Positions 1 to 10,509 of a stretch of DNA of 64,000 bases are shown here, in pieces. A model generated the notes under the pieces. The model worked only from the letters and a program-made list of their open reading frames with translations, was not told where the DNA came from and ran no database searches. Source of the stretch: Muricea muricata (lineage: Eukaryota; Cnidaria; Anthozoa; Malacalcyonacea; Plexauridae). The first letter of the stretch is position 1, and the number at the start of each line of letters is the position of its first letter. Location: the NCBI GenBank assembly GCA_963855995.1, contig OY979724.1, positions 4,250,858-4,314,857 on the forward strand. Reading direction: 5' to 3'. Made by a program: the position numbers and the translations under genes.

Positions 1-190
1 CAAGTACGAAAACTACTCAACATCTGACAGCAATGCCAATTCTCAGACTGATGAAAACATAGCGAGAATTTGTCCTGCACATCGAAAATTCAAAGGATTC
101 CAAACAAAACCGGTCAAATTTATAATTATTTGTTATTTAGCTCCATCAGCAAATGCTAGTTTCCGTGTAGGGCGTCTTAACATATAAATA
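1..190 (+). pseudogene. Penelope-like element ORF, C-terminal fragment (copy 1)
   Basis: This is the distal part of the frame seen in full at 4443-4690 (residues such as YENYSTSDSNANSQTDENIA, then FRVGRLNI). Only the end of the fragment is inside the window. In longer PLE proteins of this type, a GIY-YIG endonuclease domain would be expected near here; I cannot see its catalytic motif in this copy. Confidence 0.55.
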
Positions 191-273
191 GTTACAAATA
201 TTTACGAAATATCCTTGCTTTCCTCGAAGCTCTACTTATCAAATACAACAATCCACACCTTAACACAGGACTG

Positions 274-352
274 AAAAATAAAATTTCCTCCATGTTTCCT
301 CCTTATAAATATAAAATTTCCTCCTTTATTTGCAAATATAAAATTTCCTCTA
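274..352 (+). repeat. Short A/T-rich tandem repeat (AAAATTTCCTCC)
   Basis: Three imperfect units of about 27 bp share the core TAAAATTTCCTC. The same block is present at about 4775-4853 and 9902-9980, always just before the hammerhead-like motif. On the minus strand it reads as a repetitive GGNFIF peptide, which is why long ORFs appear there; I regard those as artefacts. Confidence 0.7.
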
Positions 353-418
353 ATATACGTAACCTCTCGCTTCTGGTGATGCAGTGCTCTCACTCTCTTG
401 CTCTGCACATATGCTGTA

Positions 419-478
419 TGTAAAGTGTCATGTTTCATTCTGTCTGATGATGACTTTGAAATAAAGTCGAAATTTACA
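419..478 (+). ncRNA. Hammerhead-ribozyme-like motif (array copy 1)
   Basis: The catalytic box CTGATGA (444-450) is followed by a perfect 6-bp hairpin GACTTT/AAAGTC with loop GAAAT (452-468) and then GAAA (469-472), the order found in a hammerhead core. The flanking TGTAAA (419-424) and TTTACA (473-478) pair perfectly as a closing stem. A candidate cleavage triplet GTC lies at 427-429. Two features are imperfect: the bases between the closing stem and GTC (GTG) do not fit the standard A15.1-U16.1 pair, and stem I (430-443) is weak. Penelope-like elements are known to carry hammerhead motifs, which fits the context. Activity is unproven. Confidence 0.5.
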
Positions 479-605
479 GCCTCATCTGCTTGTCTTATTT
501 TTATTAATATTTTGAATTACAAGATCACTCTATTCCTTGGAATTTGTTTGTTTTTATATTCTCTTAACTTTCAGGAACACCAACAGTTGTACAGGAACAT
601 GTAAG

Positions 606-786
606 CAGGGCCGAAACTAAAGCGTTAATTGGGGGGGGGGTGTATATTCATATATTCACGTTCTGCCCGACGAATTTCTTTTGAAATCAGTGGTCATTAC
701 CGTTGATTTCAAAAGAAATTTGTTGGGCAGAACCCAAATATATGAATATGCACCCCCCCCCAATTAAAGCTTTAGTTTCGGCCCTG
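606..786. mobile_element. Non-autonomous hAT MITE (181 bp) with 8-bp TSD
   Basis: The element is almost a complete palindrome. It begins CAGGGCCGAAACTAAAGC and ends with the reverse complement, and the internal arms (TTCTGCCC...GGGCAGAA, with a TTTGAAATC/GATTTCAAA core) also pair. The 8-bp direct repeat CATGTAAG flanks it at 598-605 and 787-794. CAGGG termini plus an 8-bp target duplication are the hAT signature. It encodes nothing. Confidence 0.9.
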
Positions 787-1697
787 CATGTAAGCATTCA
801 AAGTGTGCCCTGTTTTCTCATGTTATTATTACTACACTTATGGGGGGGGGGGGGATCATTTTCACGATTTTTTTACACACTCCACACAACATAACGACTG
901 CATGTTAGAAAATAGTGGGAAATGATTCAAATGAAAAGATATACAAAAACCCAAATTCACCAAACAACTGCTAAAAAGTTTAAGTGGTATGAAACATTAG
1001 AAAGTATTCAGTTTTTAGTTTAGGGTTTGTGTATGTCAATGGCGTACAATCTCAGTCCTCTATCTTAACCTGACTTTGAGTGTTTATTTAAAGGAAAATG
1101 GCAACAAAATTTTTTACCGTCTCATTTGAAAGAGACTCTAAGTCTATTACAGAATTTTTATATCTGTTTTAATTGGTGAAATATTTGACTGGAAATCTTT
1201 AGTTGTCCGCCATCTTGGATATTTGTTGATATGCACGGTATGCCACAACTGGGATCACGCGATTTTTTATCTTATGACACGATGGTTAATGTGCTCTCAT
1301 AACCGCATCCGCATGTACGACAAGTGTTTCGGATTTCAGCGCGGACTGAGAAGTTTTAAAACACTATTTGATTGTTGTTAGGTATTGCTCGCCGCACTAG
1401 CTCGAGATTTTTTCTGTCACGAATGACGAAAAAATCTGACATGTTTGATATTTGGTTTACATGACATGAATGACGAACATGGCGTAAATGTTGCCTGCAC
1501 ACGAGGAAATTTTGTCGATCAAGTTGTCACGAATAAGAAGTACGCGCGATAAGGTAATTGCATGGTACCTCACAGCTGCTCTTATAACCACTTAGTGCAC
1601 ACAAACAATGACTTTATAGTTTCACTGTTCCTCCTTACCACAACAAATATGAAAGCACCAAGTTTAATTATCATAACAATAATCAAAGACGATCCTC

Positions 1698-2020
1698 AGG
1701 GGCTGATTATATGGTCCCGCTTACCGGGGAATAAGTGAAGCGTAAAATAATCTTGAGGTATTAAAAAATGCCGGTCATTTTATCAAACGAAACGACCAAA
1801 GTTCGAATGCTTTCAGCATCAATCAATAAAAAGATAAATTTAACTAAAATCAATGCTGATATACACCATTTTGTTTACTTCATATTTCGGCAAAACAAAA
1901 ATCTCAAGCAATCAAGGATTAAACCTTTTTTACAACGCAAACTATGACTTATTTCAATACCTCAAAATCATGTTACGCTTCGCGTAATCCCGGGTAAGCG
2001 GGTTCATATAATCAGCCCCT
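1698..2020. mobile_element. TIR element, 323 bp (array copy 1)
   Basis: The ends AGGGGCTGATTATATG and CATATAATCAGCCCCT are inverted repeats that extend inward through a CCCGCTTACC/GGTAAGCGGG block. No coding capacity is visible and I could not find a convincing target-site duplication, so the superfamily is unassigned. The same element lies at 6191-6513 in the next unit. Confidence 0.7.
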
Positions 2021-2313
2021 CATTATAAAGTCGAGTCTCCCAATGAACAGAACAAAGTAAGCTGTATTCCCATGGGAATTAAAAACTGATTTCATGCACG
2101 TCTTAACAATGTTTCGCGTTTTAAATTGCTTGCTTGTTATCTCTGCACAATTCTCATGGTAATTTAGCCAGTCTTGCTAATAAGCTTAGACTCAGGTTAA
2201 TGGTTAGACTCAGGTTTATATTCGCTTCCGACCAGTTAACACAACGAAAAGGCATACATGCGCTTTCAGCTGTGGTTTACTCCTGAAAACTCAATCAAAT
2301 ATACTCTAGTCTA

Positions 2314-2624
2314 CAGGGTGAGTCAAAAAAGCTGATGCACTTTCAAATTCAAATTATCCGCGAATTTCATTACGGAACTTTAAATATTCGCATAGGTATA
2401 CAGAGAACAGATCAGTAAACAGATCTAACAGGATAAGTAAAAAAACTGATACTATTGAAATTCAAACTAGCTTCATTGCATTCTTGCAATTTGACAGACG
2501 TGAATTGGTTTAGGTACTGTGTACTAAATCACGATCTGTTCTCTGTATACCCATGGGAATACACCGTAATGAAATTCGCAGCTAATTTGAATTTGAAACG
2601 GCATCAGTTTTTTTACTCACCCTA
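2314..2624. mobile_element. mariner-like MITE with TA target duplication (copy 1)
   Basis: The termini CAGGGTGAGTCAAAAAA and the inverted match TTTTTTTACTCACCCTA are flanked by TA on both sides (2312-2313 and 2625-2626). Long internal arms also pair (for example TATACAGAGAACAGATC against GATCTGTTCTCTGTATA). The TA target and the CAGGGTGAGTC end resemble Tc1/mariner elements. It is non-coding; the ORF at 2455-2643 is accidental. Confidence 0.75.
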
Positions 2625-3827
2625 TATAAGTAGGCTAAAGTAGCTAGAGTAAACGTATTTATCTTCTTTTCACCTTCTTGTTTATAACGCAATTTATTAG
2701 CTAAATGTATGGACTGCGAGGGTGTGTTCCGTGTGTAACTTTCATAAGCTTAGGTTTATTAAAGGATTAAAAACTATGCTAAACCCCCCCCCCCCCCCCC
2801 AAAAAATCTATCATCATTCTAACACAACAGATAAGAGTAAGTCTTAACATAAATTGGTCTATTATTATTATAAACTAAAAATGGGAATGAAGTTTTGTAT
2901 ATTTTGCAAGTAAATTTACGTAGAATTCTCACCTGTTTATATATACGACCTTTGATGTTTTTACATTCGACGTTTTCTGTTCACGTTTGGCCTAAAATAT
3001 CCAAATAAATTACATTTAAAATGCATACTTTACCGAAATTTTAATTCTTTTAATTTTCGAAATTGGGTCATTGGGTGCCAGTGGGCGTGGTGCACGCGGT
3101 GAATGCAACAGCTTGGGACTGAGCAAAACAGCGTAGAACTGAAGCAGGCAGGCAGTTAAAAGAACTTGGGAATCAAATTTACATGCGAAGTACTTAAATC
3201 ACTAACATTTGTTGTTTGAATATGTTAGGTATGCGCGGGAGCTTCTTTGTAGAGAAGATCAACTTTGCAATTTGCATTAGCATTTGTAACATTTTCACGT
3301 GCAAGTACTTCTACTTTAGTGAAAGTAGCACTTGGGAGCTGGCAAGGATAGAGGGGATTCTTCATTCAATTTCTTAATTCCCATGGGAATTGGATTTTTA
3401 ATTAAAAGGGTCAAGTGCAAATTATTCTAACAATTTACTTAAAAGAATTTGTAAAGATTACAATTTGAATAACAACAGAAAACGATCAAATATCACATAC
3501 TGGACATATTCAAATAACAATAGAAAACAAAACATGGCTGAAACAGAACAACTGGCATTGCTCTATCACGAGTAAATGAACATGAACAAAAGAAATGTTC
3601 AAAAAACTAGGTCTGTTGAAGATAAATGTTTATACCTCAACACATTATGAAACAACTGGAAGTGATACATTTTTCTAATTTGACAGAGGAATCGTCCTGC
3701 ACACAAGGCTAAGTGGGTTCACATTTACAAAGAAAATATATGACTTATACAAAAAGAAGCAAATTCCGAAGAATGGAGTCATCTTGTAATTCAAAATATG
3801 AGTAAAAACAAGACAAGCAGTTGAGAT

Positions 3828-4062
3828 TGTAAATTTTTGACTTTATGTTAAAGTCAACATGAGACAGAATGAAACATAATACTTTACGTACAGCATATAT
3901 CCAGAGCAAGAGAGTGAGCACGGCGTCACTGGAAGCGAGAGATTATCTGTATGGAGGAAATTTTACAAACAAGCACTGACACAACTGGTACGAAAAACAA
4001 TGTAGATGGGTGTTATGTAAAAAGCTGAAGTTCTCTGCTAGCCTTCAGTCCTAAATCTTCGA
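3828..4062 (-). repeat. Inverted copy of the PLE 3' region (array unit 1)
   Basis: Read on the minus strand, this stretch matches the block that lies downstream of the PLE remnant (compare 9811-10110): the CTAGC/AACTTCAGC segment, then the hammerhead-like region. The core here is damaged (CTCATGT for CTGATGA, AAAA for GAAA). The next unit has the same piece at 8320-8550 with CTGATGT. So each RT remnant sits between inverted copies of its own end. Confidence 0.65.
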
Positions 4063-4085
4063 GGAATGCAAGGATCTCGTAATTT

Positions 4086-4690
4086 GTAGATTTGGTTAAT
4101 GACGATGTTATAAAATTTTACAAACGCAACGTAGACGATACAGTTGTTTTAATTAAACCCTCTGACATTTCTTCTATTTTAGCAAAATTCAATAGTTTTG
4201 ACCACAATCTTGATTTTGCTGTTGATACATTTCCAGATGGTTTGATACATTTTTTAGACATTAACGTGTCGGTTGATTTGGTTTACCGCAAAGAAACCCA
4301 CAGTGGGTGGTACACACATTTTTCGAGCTTCGAACCATTTTCTCGTAAAACGGCATGAGTTAAATCCCTTTTTTATCGTGCGTTTATGATTTGTAGGGAC
4401 AAGACGTGATTTAACAACCACGTAAAAACCATTGAATCTTTCTTGTCGTGGAATGGTTATCCTATCAACATTAGAAATTTTCTAATTTGCAGACTTAAAA
4501 CCAAGTACGAAAACTACTCAACATCTGACAGCAATGCCAATTCTCAGACTGATGAAAACATAGCGAGAATTTGTCCTGCACATCGAAAATTCAAAGGATT
4601 CCAAACAAAACCGGTCAAATTTATAATTATTTGTTATTTAGCTCCATCAACAAATGCTAGTTTCCGTGTAGGGCGTCTTAACATATAAAT
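4086..4690 (+). pseudogene. Penelope-like reverse transcriptase remnant (copy 2)
   Basis: The frame 4092-4358 reads FYKRNVDDTVVLIKPSDI, which fits reverse-transcriptase motif C (normally RYVDD) with Tyr replaced by Asn. It is followed by the conserved HFLDI and YTHFSSFEPFSRKTA segments. A stop interrupts the frame, and a second frame (4443-4690, MSWNGYPINIRNFLICRLKT) continues the same protein. Everything upstream of motif C is missing: the fragment begins directly after an inverted copy of the element's own 3' region. The combination of motif C, this C-terminal block and a hammerhead-like RNA just downstream is why I call it Penelope-like. It is not functional. Confidence 0.75.
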
Positions 4691-4919
4691 AGTTACAAAC
4701 ATTTACGAAATATCCTTGCTTTCCTCGAAGCTCTACTTATCAAATACAACAATCCACACCTTAACACAGGACTGAAAAATAAAATTTCCTCCATGTTTCC
4801 TCCTTATAAATATAAAATTTCCTCCTTTATTTGCAAATATAAAATTTCCTCTAATATACGTAACCTCTCGCTTCTGGTGATGCAGTGCTCTCACTCTCTT
4901 GCTCTGCACATATGCTGTA

Positions 4920-4979
4920 TGTAAAGTGTCATGTTTCATTCTGTCTGATGATGACTTTGAAATAAAGTCGAAATTTACA
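4920..4979 (+). ncRNA. Hammerhead-ribozyme-like motif (array copy 2)
   Basis: Identical in core, both stems and spacing to the motif at 419-478, including CTGATGA, the GACTTT/AAAGTC hairpin and GAAA. It lies in the same place relative to the PLE remnant that ends at about 4690. Confidence 0.5.
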
Positions 4980-5106
4980 GCCTGATCTGCTTGTCTTATT
5001 TTTATTAATATTTTGAATTACAAGATCACTCTATTCCTTGGAATTTGTTTGTTTTTATATTCTCTTAACTTTCAGGAACACCAACAGTTGTACAGGAACA
5101 TGTAAG

Positions 5107-5290
5107 CAGGGCCGAAACTAAAGCGTTAATTGGGGGGGGGGGGTGTATATTCATATATTCACGTTCTGCCCGACGAATTTCTTTTGAAATCAGTGGTCAT
5201 TACCGTTGATTTCAAAAGAAATTCGTTGGGCAGAACCCAAATATATGAATATGCACCCCCCCCCCAATTAAAGCTTTAGTTTCGGCCCTG
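5107..5290. mobile_element. Non-autonomous hAT MITE, second array copy
   Basis: This is the same insertion as at 606-786, at the orthologous position of the next repeat unit, flanked by CATGTAAG at 5099-5106 and 5291-5298. Length differs only through the poly-G/C runs, so it was copied along with the unit and did not insert independently. Confidence 0.9.
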
Positions 5291-6190
5291 CATGTAAGCA
5301 TTCAAAGTGTGCCCTGTTTTCTCATGTTATTATTACTACACTTATGGGGGGGGATCATTTTCACGATTTTTTTACACACTCCACACAACATAACGACTGC
5401 ATGTTAGAAAATAGTGGGAAATGATTCAAATGAAAAGATATACAAAAACCCAAATTGACCAAACAACTGCTAAAAAGTTTAAGTGGTATGAAACATTAGA
5501 AAGTATTCAGTTTTTAGTTTAGGGTTTGTGTATGTCAATGGCGTACAATCTTAGTCCTCTATCTTAACCTGACTTTGAGTGTTTATTTAAAGGAAAATGG
5601 CAACAAAATTTTTTACCGTCTCATTTGAAAGAGACTCTAAGTCTATTACAGAATTTTTATATCTGTTTTAATTGGTGAAATATTTGACTGGAAATCTTTA
5701 GTTGTCCGCCATCTTGGATATTTGTTGATATGCACGGTATGCCACAACTGGGATCACGCGATTTTTTATCTTACGACACGATGGTTAATATGCTCTCATA
5801 ACCGCATGTACGACAAGTGTTTCGGATTTCAGCACGGACTGAGAAGTTTTAAAACACTATTTGATTGTTGTTAGGTATTGCTCGCCGCACTAGCTCGAGA
5901 TTTTTTCTGTCACGAATGACGAAAAAATCTGACATATTTGATATTTGGTTTACATGACATGAATGACGAACATGGCGTAAATGTTGCCTGCACACGAGGA
6001 AATTTTGTCGATCAAGTTGTCACGAATAAGAAGTACGCGCGATAAGGTAATTGCATGGTACCTCACAGCTGCTCTTATAACCACTTAGTGCACACAAACA
6101 ATGACTTTATAGTTTCACTGTTCCTCCTTACCACAACAAATATGAAAGCACCAAGTTTAATTATCATAACAATAATCAAAGACGATCCTC

Positions 6191-6513
6191 AGGGGCTGAT
6201 TATATGGTCCCGCTTACCGGGGAATAAGTGAAGCGTAAAATAATCTTGAGGTATTAAAAAATGCCGGTCATTTTATCAAACGAAACGACCAAAGTTCGAA
6301 TGCTTTCAGCATCAATCAATAAAAAGATAAATTTAACTAAAATCAATGCTGATATACACCATTTTGTTTACTTCATATTTCGGCAAAACAAAAATCTCAA
6401 GCAATCAAGGATTAAACCTTTTTTACAACGCAAACTATGACTTATTTAAATACCTCAAAATCATGTTACGCTTCGCGTAATCCCGGGTAAGCGGGTTCAT
6501 ATAATCAGCCCCT
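6191..6513. mobile_element. TIR element, 323 bp (array copy 2)
   Basis: Near-identical duplicate of 1698-2020 in the second repeat unit, with the same termini and internal AT-rich spacer. Copy 3 of the array is truncated before this point. Confidence 0.7.
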
Positions 6514-6806
6514 CATTATAAAGTCGAGTCTCCAAATGAACAGAACAAAGCAAGCTGTATTCCCATGGGAATTAAAAACTGATTTCATGCACGTCTTAAC
6601 AATGTTTCGCGTTTTAAATTGCTTGCTTGTTATCTCTGCACAATTCTCATGGTTATTTAGCCAGTCTTGCTAATAAGCTTAGACTCAGGTTAATGGTTAG
6701 ACTCAGGTTTATATTCGCTTCCGACCAGTTAACACAACGAAAAGGCATACATGCGCTTTCTGCTGTGGTTTACTCCTGAAAACTCAATCAAATATACTCT
6801 AGTCTA

Positions 6807-7122
6807 CAGGGTGAGTCAAAAAAGCTGATGCACTTTCAAATTCAAATTATCCGCGAATTTCATTACGGAACTTTAAATATTCGCATAGGTATACAGAGAA
6901 CAGATCGTGACCAAGTACACAGTACAGGATAAGTAAAAAAAACTGATACTATTGAAATTCAAACTAGCTTCATTGCATTCTTGCAATTTGACAGACGTGA
7001 ATTGGTTTAGGTACTGTGTACTAAATCACGATCTGTTCTCTGTATACCCGTGGGAATACACCGTAATGAAATTCGCAGCTAATTTGAATTTGAAACGGCA
7101 TCAGTTTTTTTTACTCACCCTA
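6807..7122. mobile_element. mariner-like MITE (copy 2)
   Basis: Duplicate of 2314-2624 in the second array unit, flanked by TA on both sides. A small rearrangement near the left arm (GATCGTGACC for GATCAGTAAACAG) is one of the few real differences between the two units. Confidence 0.75.
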
Positions 7123-8319
7123 TATAAGTAGGCTAAAGTAGCTAGAGTAAACGTATTTATCTTCTTTTCACCTTTTTGTTTATAACGCAATTTATTAGCT
7201 AAATGTATGGACTGCGAGGGTGTGTTTCGTGTGTAACTTTCATAAGCTTAGGTTTATTAAAGGATTAAAAACTATGCTAAAACCCCCCAAAATCTATCAT
7301 CATTCTAACACAACAGATAAGAGTAAGTCTTAACATAAATTGGTCTCTTATTATTATAAACTAAAAAATGGAATGAAGTTTTGTATATTTTGCAAGTAAA
7401 TTTACGTAGAATTCTCACCTGTTTATATATACGACCTTTGATGTTTTTACATTCGACGTTTTCTGTTTACGTTTGACCTAAAATATTCAAATAAATTACA
7501 TTTAAAATGCATACTTTACCGAAATTTTAATTCTTTCAATTTTCGAAATTGGCTGCCAGTGGGCGTGGTGCACGCGGTGAATGCAACAGCTTGGGACTGA
7601 GCAGGAGAGCGTAGAACTGAAGCAGGCAGGCAGTTAAAAGAACTTGGGAATCAAATTTACATGCGAAGTACTTAAATCACTAACATTTGTTGTTTGAATA
7701 TGTTAGGTATGCGCGGGAGCTTCTTTGTAGAGAAGATCAACTTTGCAATTTGCATTAGCATTTGTAACATTTTCACGTGCAAGTACTTCTACTTTGGTGA
7801 AAGTAGCACTTGGGAGCTGGCAAGAATAGAGGGGATTCTTCATTCAATTTCTTGATTCCCATGGGAATTGGATTTTTTAATTAAAAGGGTCAAGTGCAAA
7901 TTATTTTAACAATTTACTTAAAAGAATTTGTAAAGATTACAATTTGAATAACAACAGAAAGGATTAAATATCACATACTGGGCATATTCAAATAACAACA
8001 GAAAACAAAACATGGCTGAAAAAGAACAACTGGCATTGCTCTATCACGAGTAAATGAACATGAACAAAAGCAATGTTCAAAAAATTAAACTAGGTCTGTT
8101 GAAGATAAATGTTTATCCTGAACACATTATGAAACAACTGGAAATGATACATTTTTCTAATTTGACAGAGGAATCGTCCTACACACAAGACCAAGTGGGT
8201 TCACATTTACAAAGAAAATATATGACTTATACAAAAAGAAGCAAATTCCGAAGAATGGAGTCATCTTGTAATTCAAAATATGAGTAGAAACAAGACAAGC
8301 AGTTGAGATTGTAAATTTT

Positions 8320-8550
8320 TGACTTTATGTTAAAGTCAACATCAGACAAAATGAAACATAATACTTTACGTACAGCATACATCCAGAGCAAGAGAGTGAG
8401 CACGGCGTCACTGAAAGCGAGCCAGAGATTATCTGTATGGAGGAAATTTTACAAATAAACAAGCACTGACACAACTGGTACGAAAAACAATGTAGATGAG
8501 TGTTATGTAAAAAGCTGAAGTTCTCTGCTAGCCTTCAGTCCTGTGTAAAG
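8320..8550 (-). repeat. Inverted copy of the PLE 3' region (array unit 2)
   Basis: Second copy of the 3828-4062 segment, directly before the RT remnant at 8605. It is less decayed in the catalytic box (CTGATGT) but still lacks the GAAA, so it is unlikely to be an active ribozyme. Confidence 0.65.
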
Positions 8551-8604
8551 GTGTGGGTTGTTGTATTTAATAAGTAAATGTTCGAGGAATGCAATGTATC
8601 TCGT

Positions 8605-9218
8605 AATTGGTAGATTTGGTTAATGACGATGTTATAAAATTTTACAAACGCAACGTAGACGATACAGTTGTTTTAATTAAACCTTCTGACATTTCTTCTA
8701 TTTTAGCAAAATTCAATAGTTTTGACCACAATCTTGATTTTGCTGTTGATACATTTCCAGATGGTTTGATACATTTTTTAGACATAAACGTGTCGGTTGA
8801 TGCTACTGATATTTACCGCAAAGAAACCCACAGTGGGTGGTACACACATTTTTCGAGCTTCGAACCATTTTCTCGTAAAACGGCATGAGTTAAATCCCTT
8901 TTTTATCGTGCGTTTATGATTTGTAGTGACAAGACGTGATTTAACAACCAAGTAAAAACCATTGAATCTTTCTTGTCGTGGAATGGTTATCCTATCAACA
9001 TTTGAAATTTTCTAATTTGCAGACTTAAAACCAAGTACGAAAACTACTCAACATCTGACAGCAATGCCAATTCTCAGACTGATGAAAACATAGCGAGAAT
9101 TTGTCCTGCACATAGAAAATTCAAAGGATTCCAAACAAAACCGGTCAAATTTATAATTATTTATTATTTAGCTCCATCAGCAAATGCTAGTCTCCGTGGA
9201 GGGCGTCTTAACATATAA
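8605..9218 (+). pseudogene. Penelope-like reverse transcriptase remnant (copy 3)
   Basis: This is the same fragment as at 4086-4690, slightly better preserved: it keeps the residues VDATDIYRKETHSG where the other copy has a 9-base loss. Motif C is again RNVDD. The frame breaks after FSRKTA. The downstream block is interrupted at 9263 by a 507 bp transposon insertion, after which the repeat resumes. Confidence 0.75.
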
Positions 9219-9262
9219 ATATTTACAAATATTTACGAAATATCCTTGCTTTCCTCGAAGCT

Positions 9263-9769
9263 CAATCTCGTTCCCCGAGCCTGCGATCCCTTGGGAAGGA
9301 AACGGAGGCTCTGGGATAATCCGTGATCGACATACAAAAAACTGTATGTCACCCGTACTGCGCATGCGTAGGAAATAAGCCACAAAAGCATTTTTCTAAA
9401 GTTTTTTGGAACAGTATTTGTACTATTTTGTTTGTAAATGTCAGTGGAAAATATTATTTTATTTCATTCTGTGTTGGACGAAGCATTAGAGCGACTGGGT
9501 AAGAAGAATCTCAAATTGAAGTAGTGTCAATACGAAGTGGTAAAGGCTGTTGTTGTCGACCGGAAAGATACGATTTGTATATTGCCTATTGGTCATGGAA
9601 CGTCACTTATATACCAGCTTCTTCCCCTTCCCTAATACGGCTTATTGAATCTATTTATTTGCAACGCATGCGCAGTACGGGCGACATACAGTTTTTTTAT
9701 GTCGATCACGGATTATCCCAGAGCCTCCGTTTCCTTCCCAAGGGATCGCAGGCTCGGGGAACGAGATTG
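9263..9769. mobile_element. Long-TIR MITE (507 bp) with 9-bp TSD, MULE-like
   Basis: It begins CAATCTCGTTCCCCGAGCC and ends with its reverse complement; the inverted repeats extend about 110 bp each with few mismatches. The 9-bp direct repeat CTCGAAGCT flanks it (9254-9262, 9770-9778), and copies 1 and 2 of the array show the uninterrupted site. Long TIRs with a 9-bp duplication suggest a Mutator-like non-autonomous element. The ORFs predicted in it simply read through the TIRs. Confidence 0.85.
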
Positions 9770-10048
9770 CTCGAAGCTCTACTTATCAAATACAACAATC
9801 CACACCTTAACACAGGACTGAAGGCTAGCAAAGAACTTCAGCTTTTTACATAGCCCTTCTACATTGTCTTTCCTACCAGTTGTGTTAGCGCTTGTTTATT
9901 TACAAAAATAAAATTTCCTCCATGTTTCCTCCTTATAAATATAAAATTTCCTCCTTTATTTGCAAATATAAAATTTCCTCTAATATACGTAATCTCTCGC
10001 TTCTGGTGATGCAATGCGCTCACTCTCTTGCTCTGCACATATGTTGTA

Positions 10049-10108
10049 TGTAAAGTGTCATGTTTCATTCTGTCTGATGATGACTTTGAAATAAAGTCGA
10101 AATTTACA
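10049..10108 (+). ncRNA. Hammerhead-ribozyme-like motif (array copy 3)
   Basis: Third copy, with all core bases kept even though the surrounding unit has gained a transposon and lost its distal part. Sequence just upstream differs by single bases (for example ATGTTG for ATGCTG), so conservation of the core is not simply absence of change. Confidence 0.5.
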
Positions 10109-10227
10109 GCCTCATCTGCTTGTCTTATTTTTATTAATATTTTGAATTACAAGATCACTCTATTCCTTGGAATTTGTTTGTTTTTATATTCTCTTAACTT
10201 TCAGGAACACCAACAGTTGTACAGAAA

Positions 10228-10235
10228 CATGTAAG
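10228..10235. other. Empty hAT target site in the third array copy
   Basis: A single CATGTAAG sits here in otherwise identical flanks, where copies 1 and 2 hold the MITE between two copies of this octamer. It is an internal empty-site control that fixes the element boundaries exactly. Confidence 0.9.
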
Positions 10236-10509
10236 CATTCAAAGTGTGCCCTGTTTTCTCATGTTATTATCCTACACTTATGGGGGGGGGGGGGATCATT
10301 TTCACGATTTTTTTACACACTCCACACAACATAACGACTGCATGTTAGAAAATAGTGGGAAATGATTCAAATGAAAAGATATACAAAAACCCAAATTCAC
10401 CAAACAACTGCTAAAAAGTTTAAGTGGTATGAAACATTAGAAAGTATTCAGTTTTTAGTTTAGGGTTTGTGTATGTCAGTGGAGTACAATCTCAGTCTTC
10501 TATCTTAAC

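Noticed and set aside
232-438. 68-residue minus-strand ORF with GGNFIF repeats (also at 4733 and 9859)
   Set aside because: It is the translation of the AAAATTTCCTCC tandem repeat, and its multiple copies come from the array.
2455-2643. 62-codon ORF
   Set aside because: It lies wholly inside the mariner-like MITE arms and has no homology.
9177-9853. Several overlapping ORFs on both strands with shared peptides
   Set aside because: They read across the inverted ends of the 507-bp MITE, so the same peptide appears twice; no coding signal.
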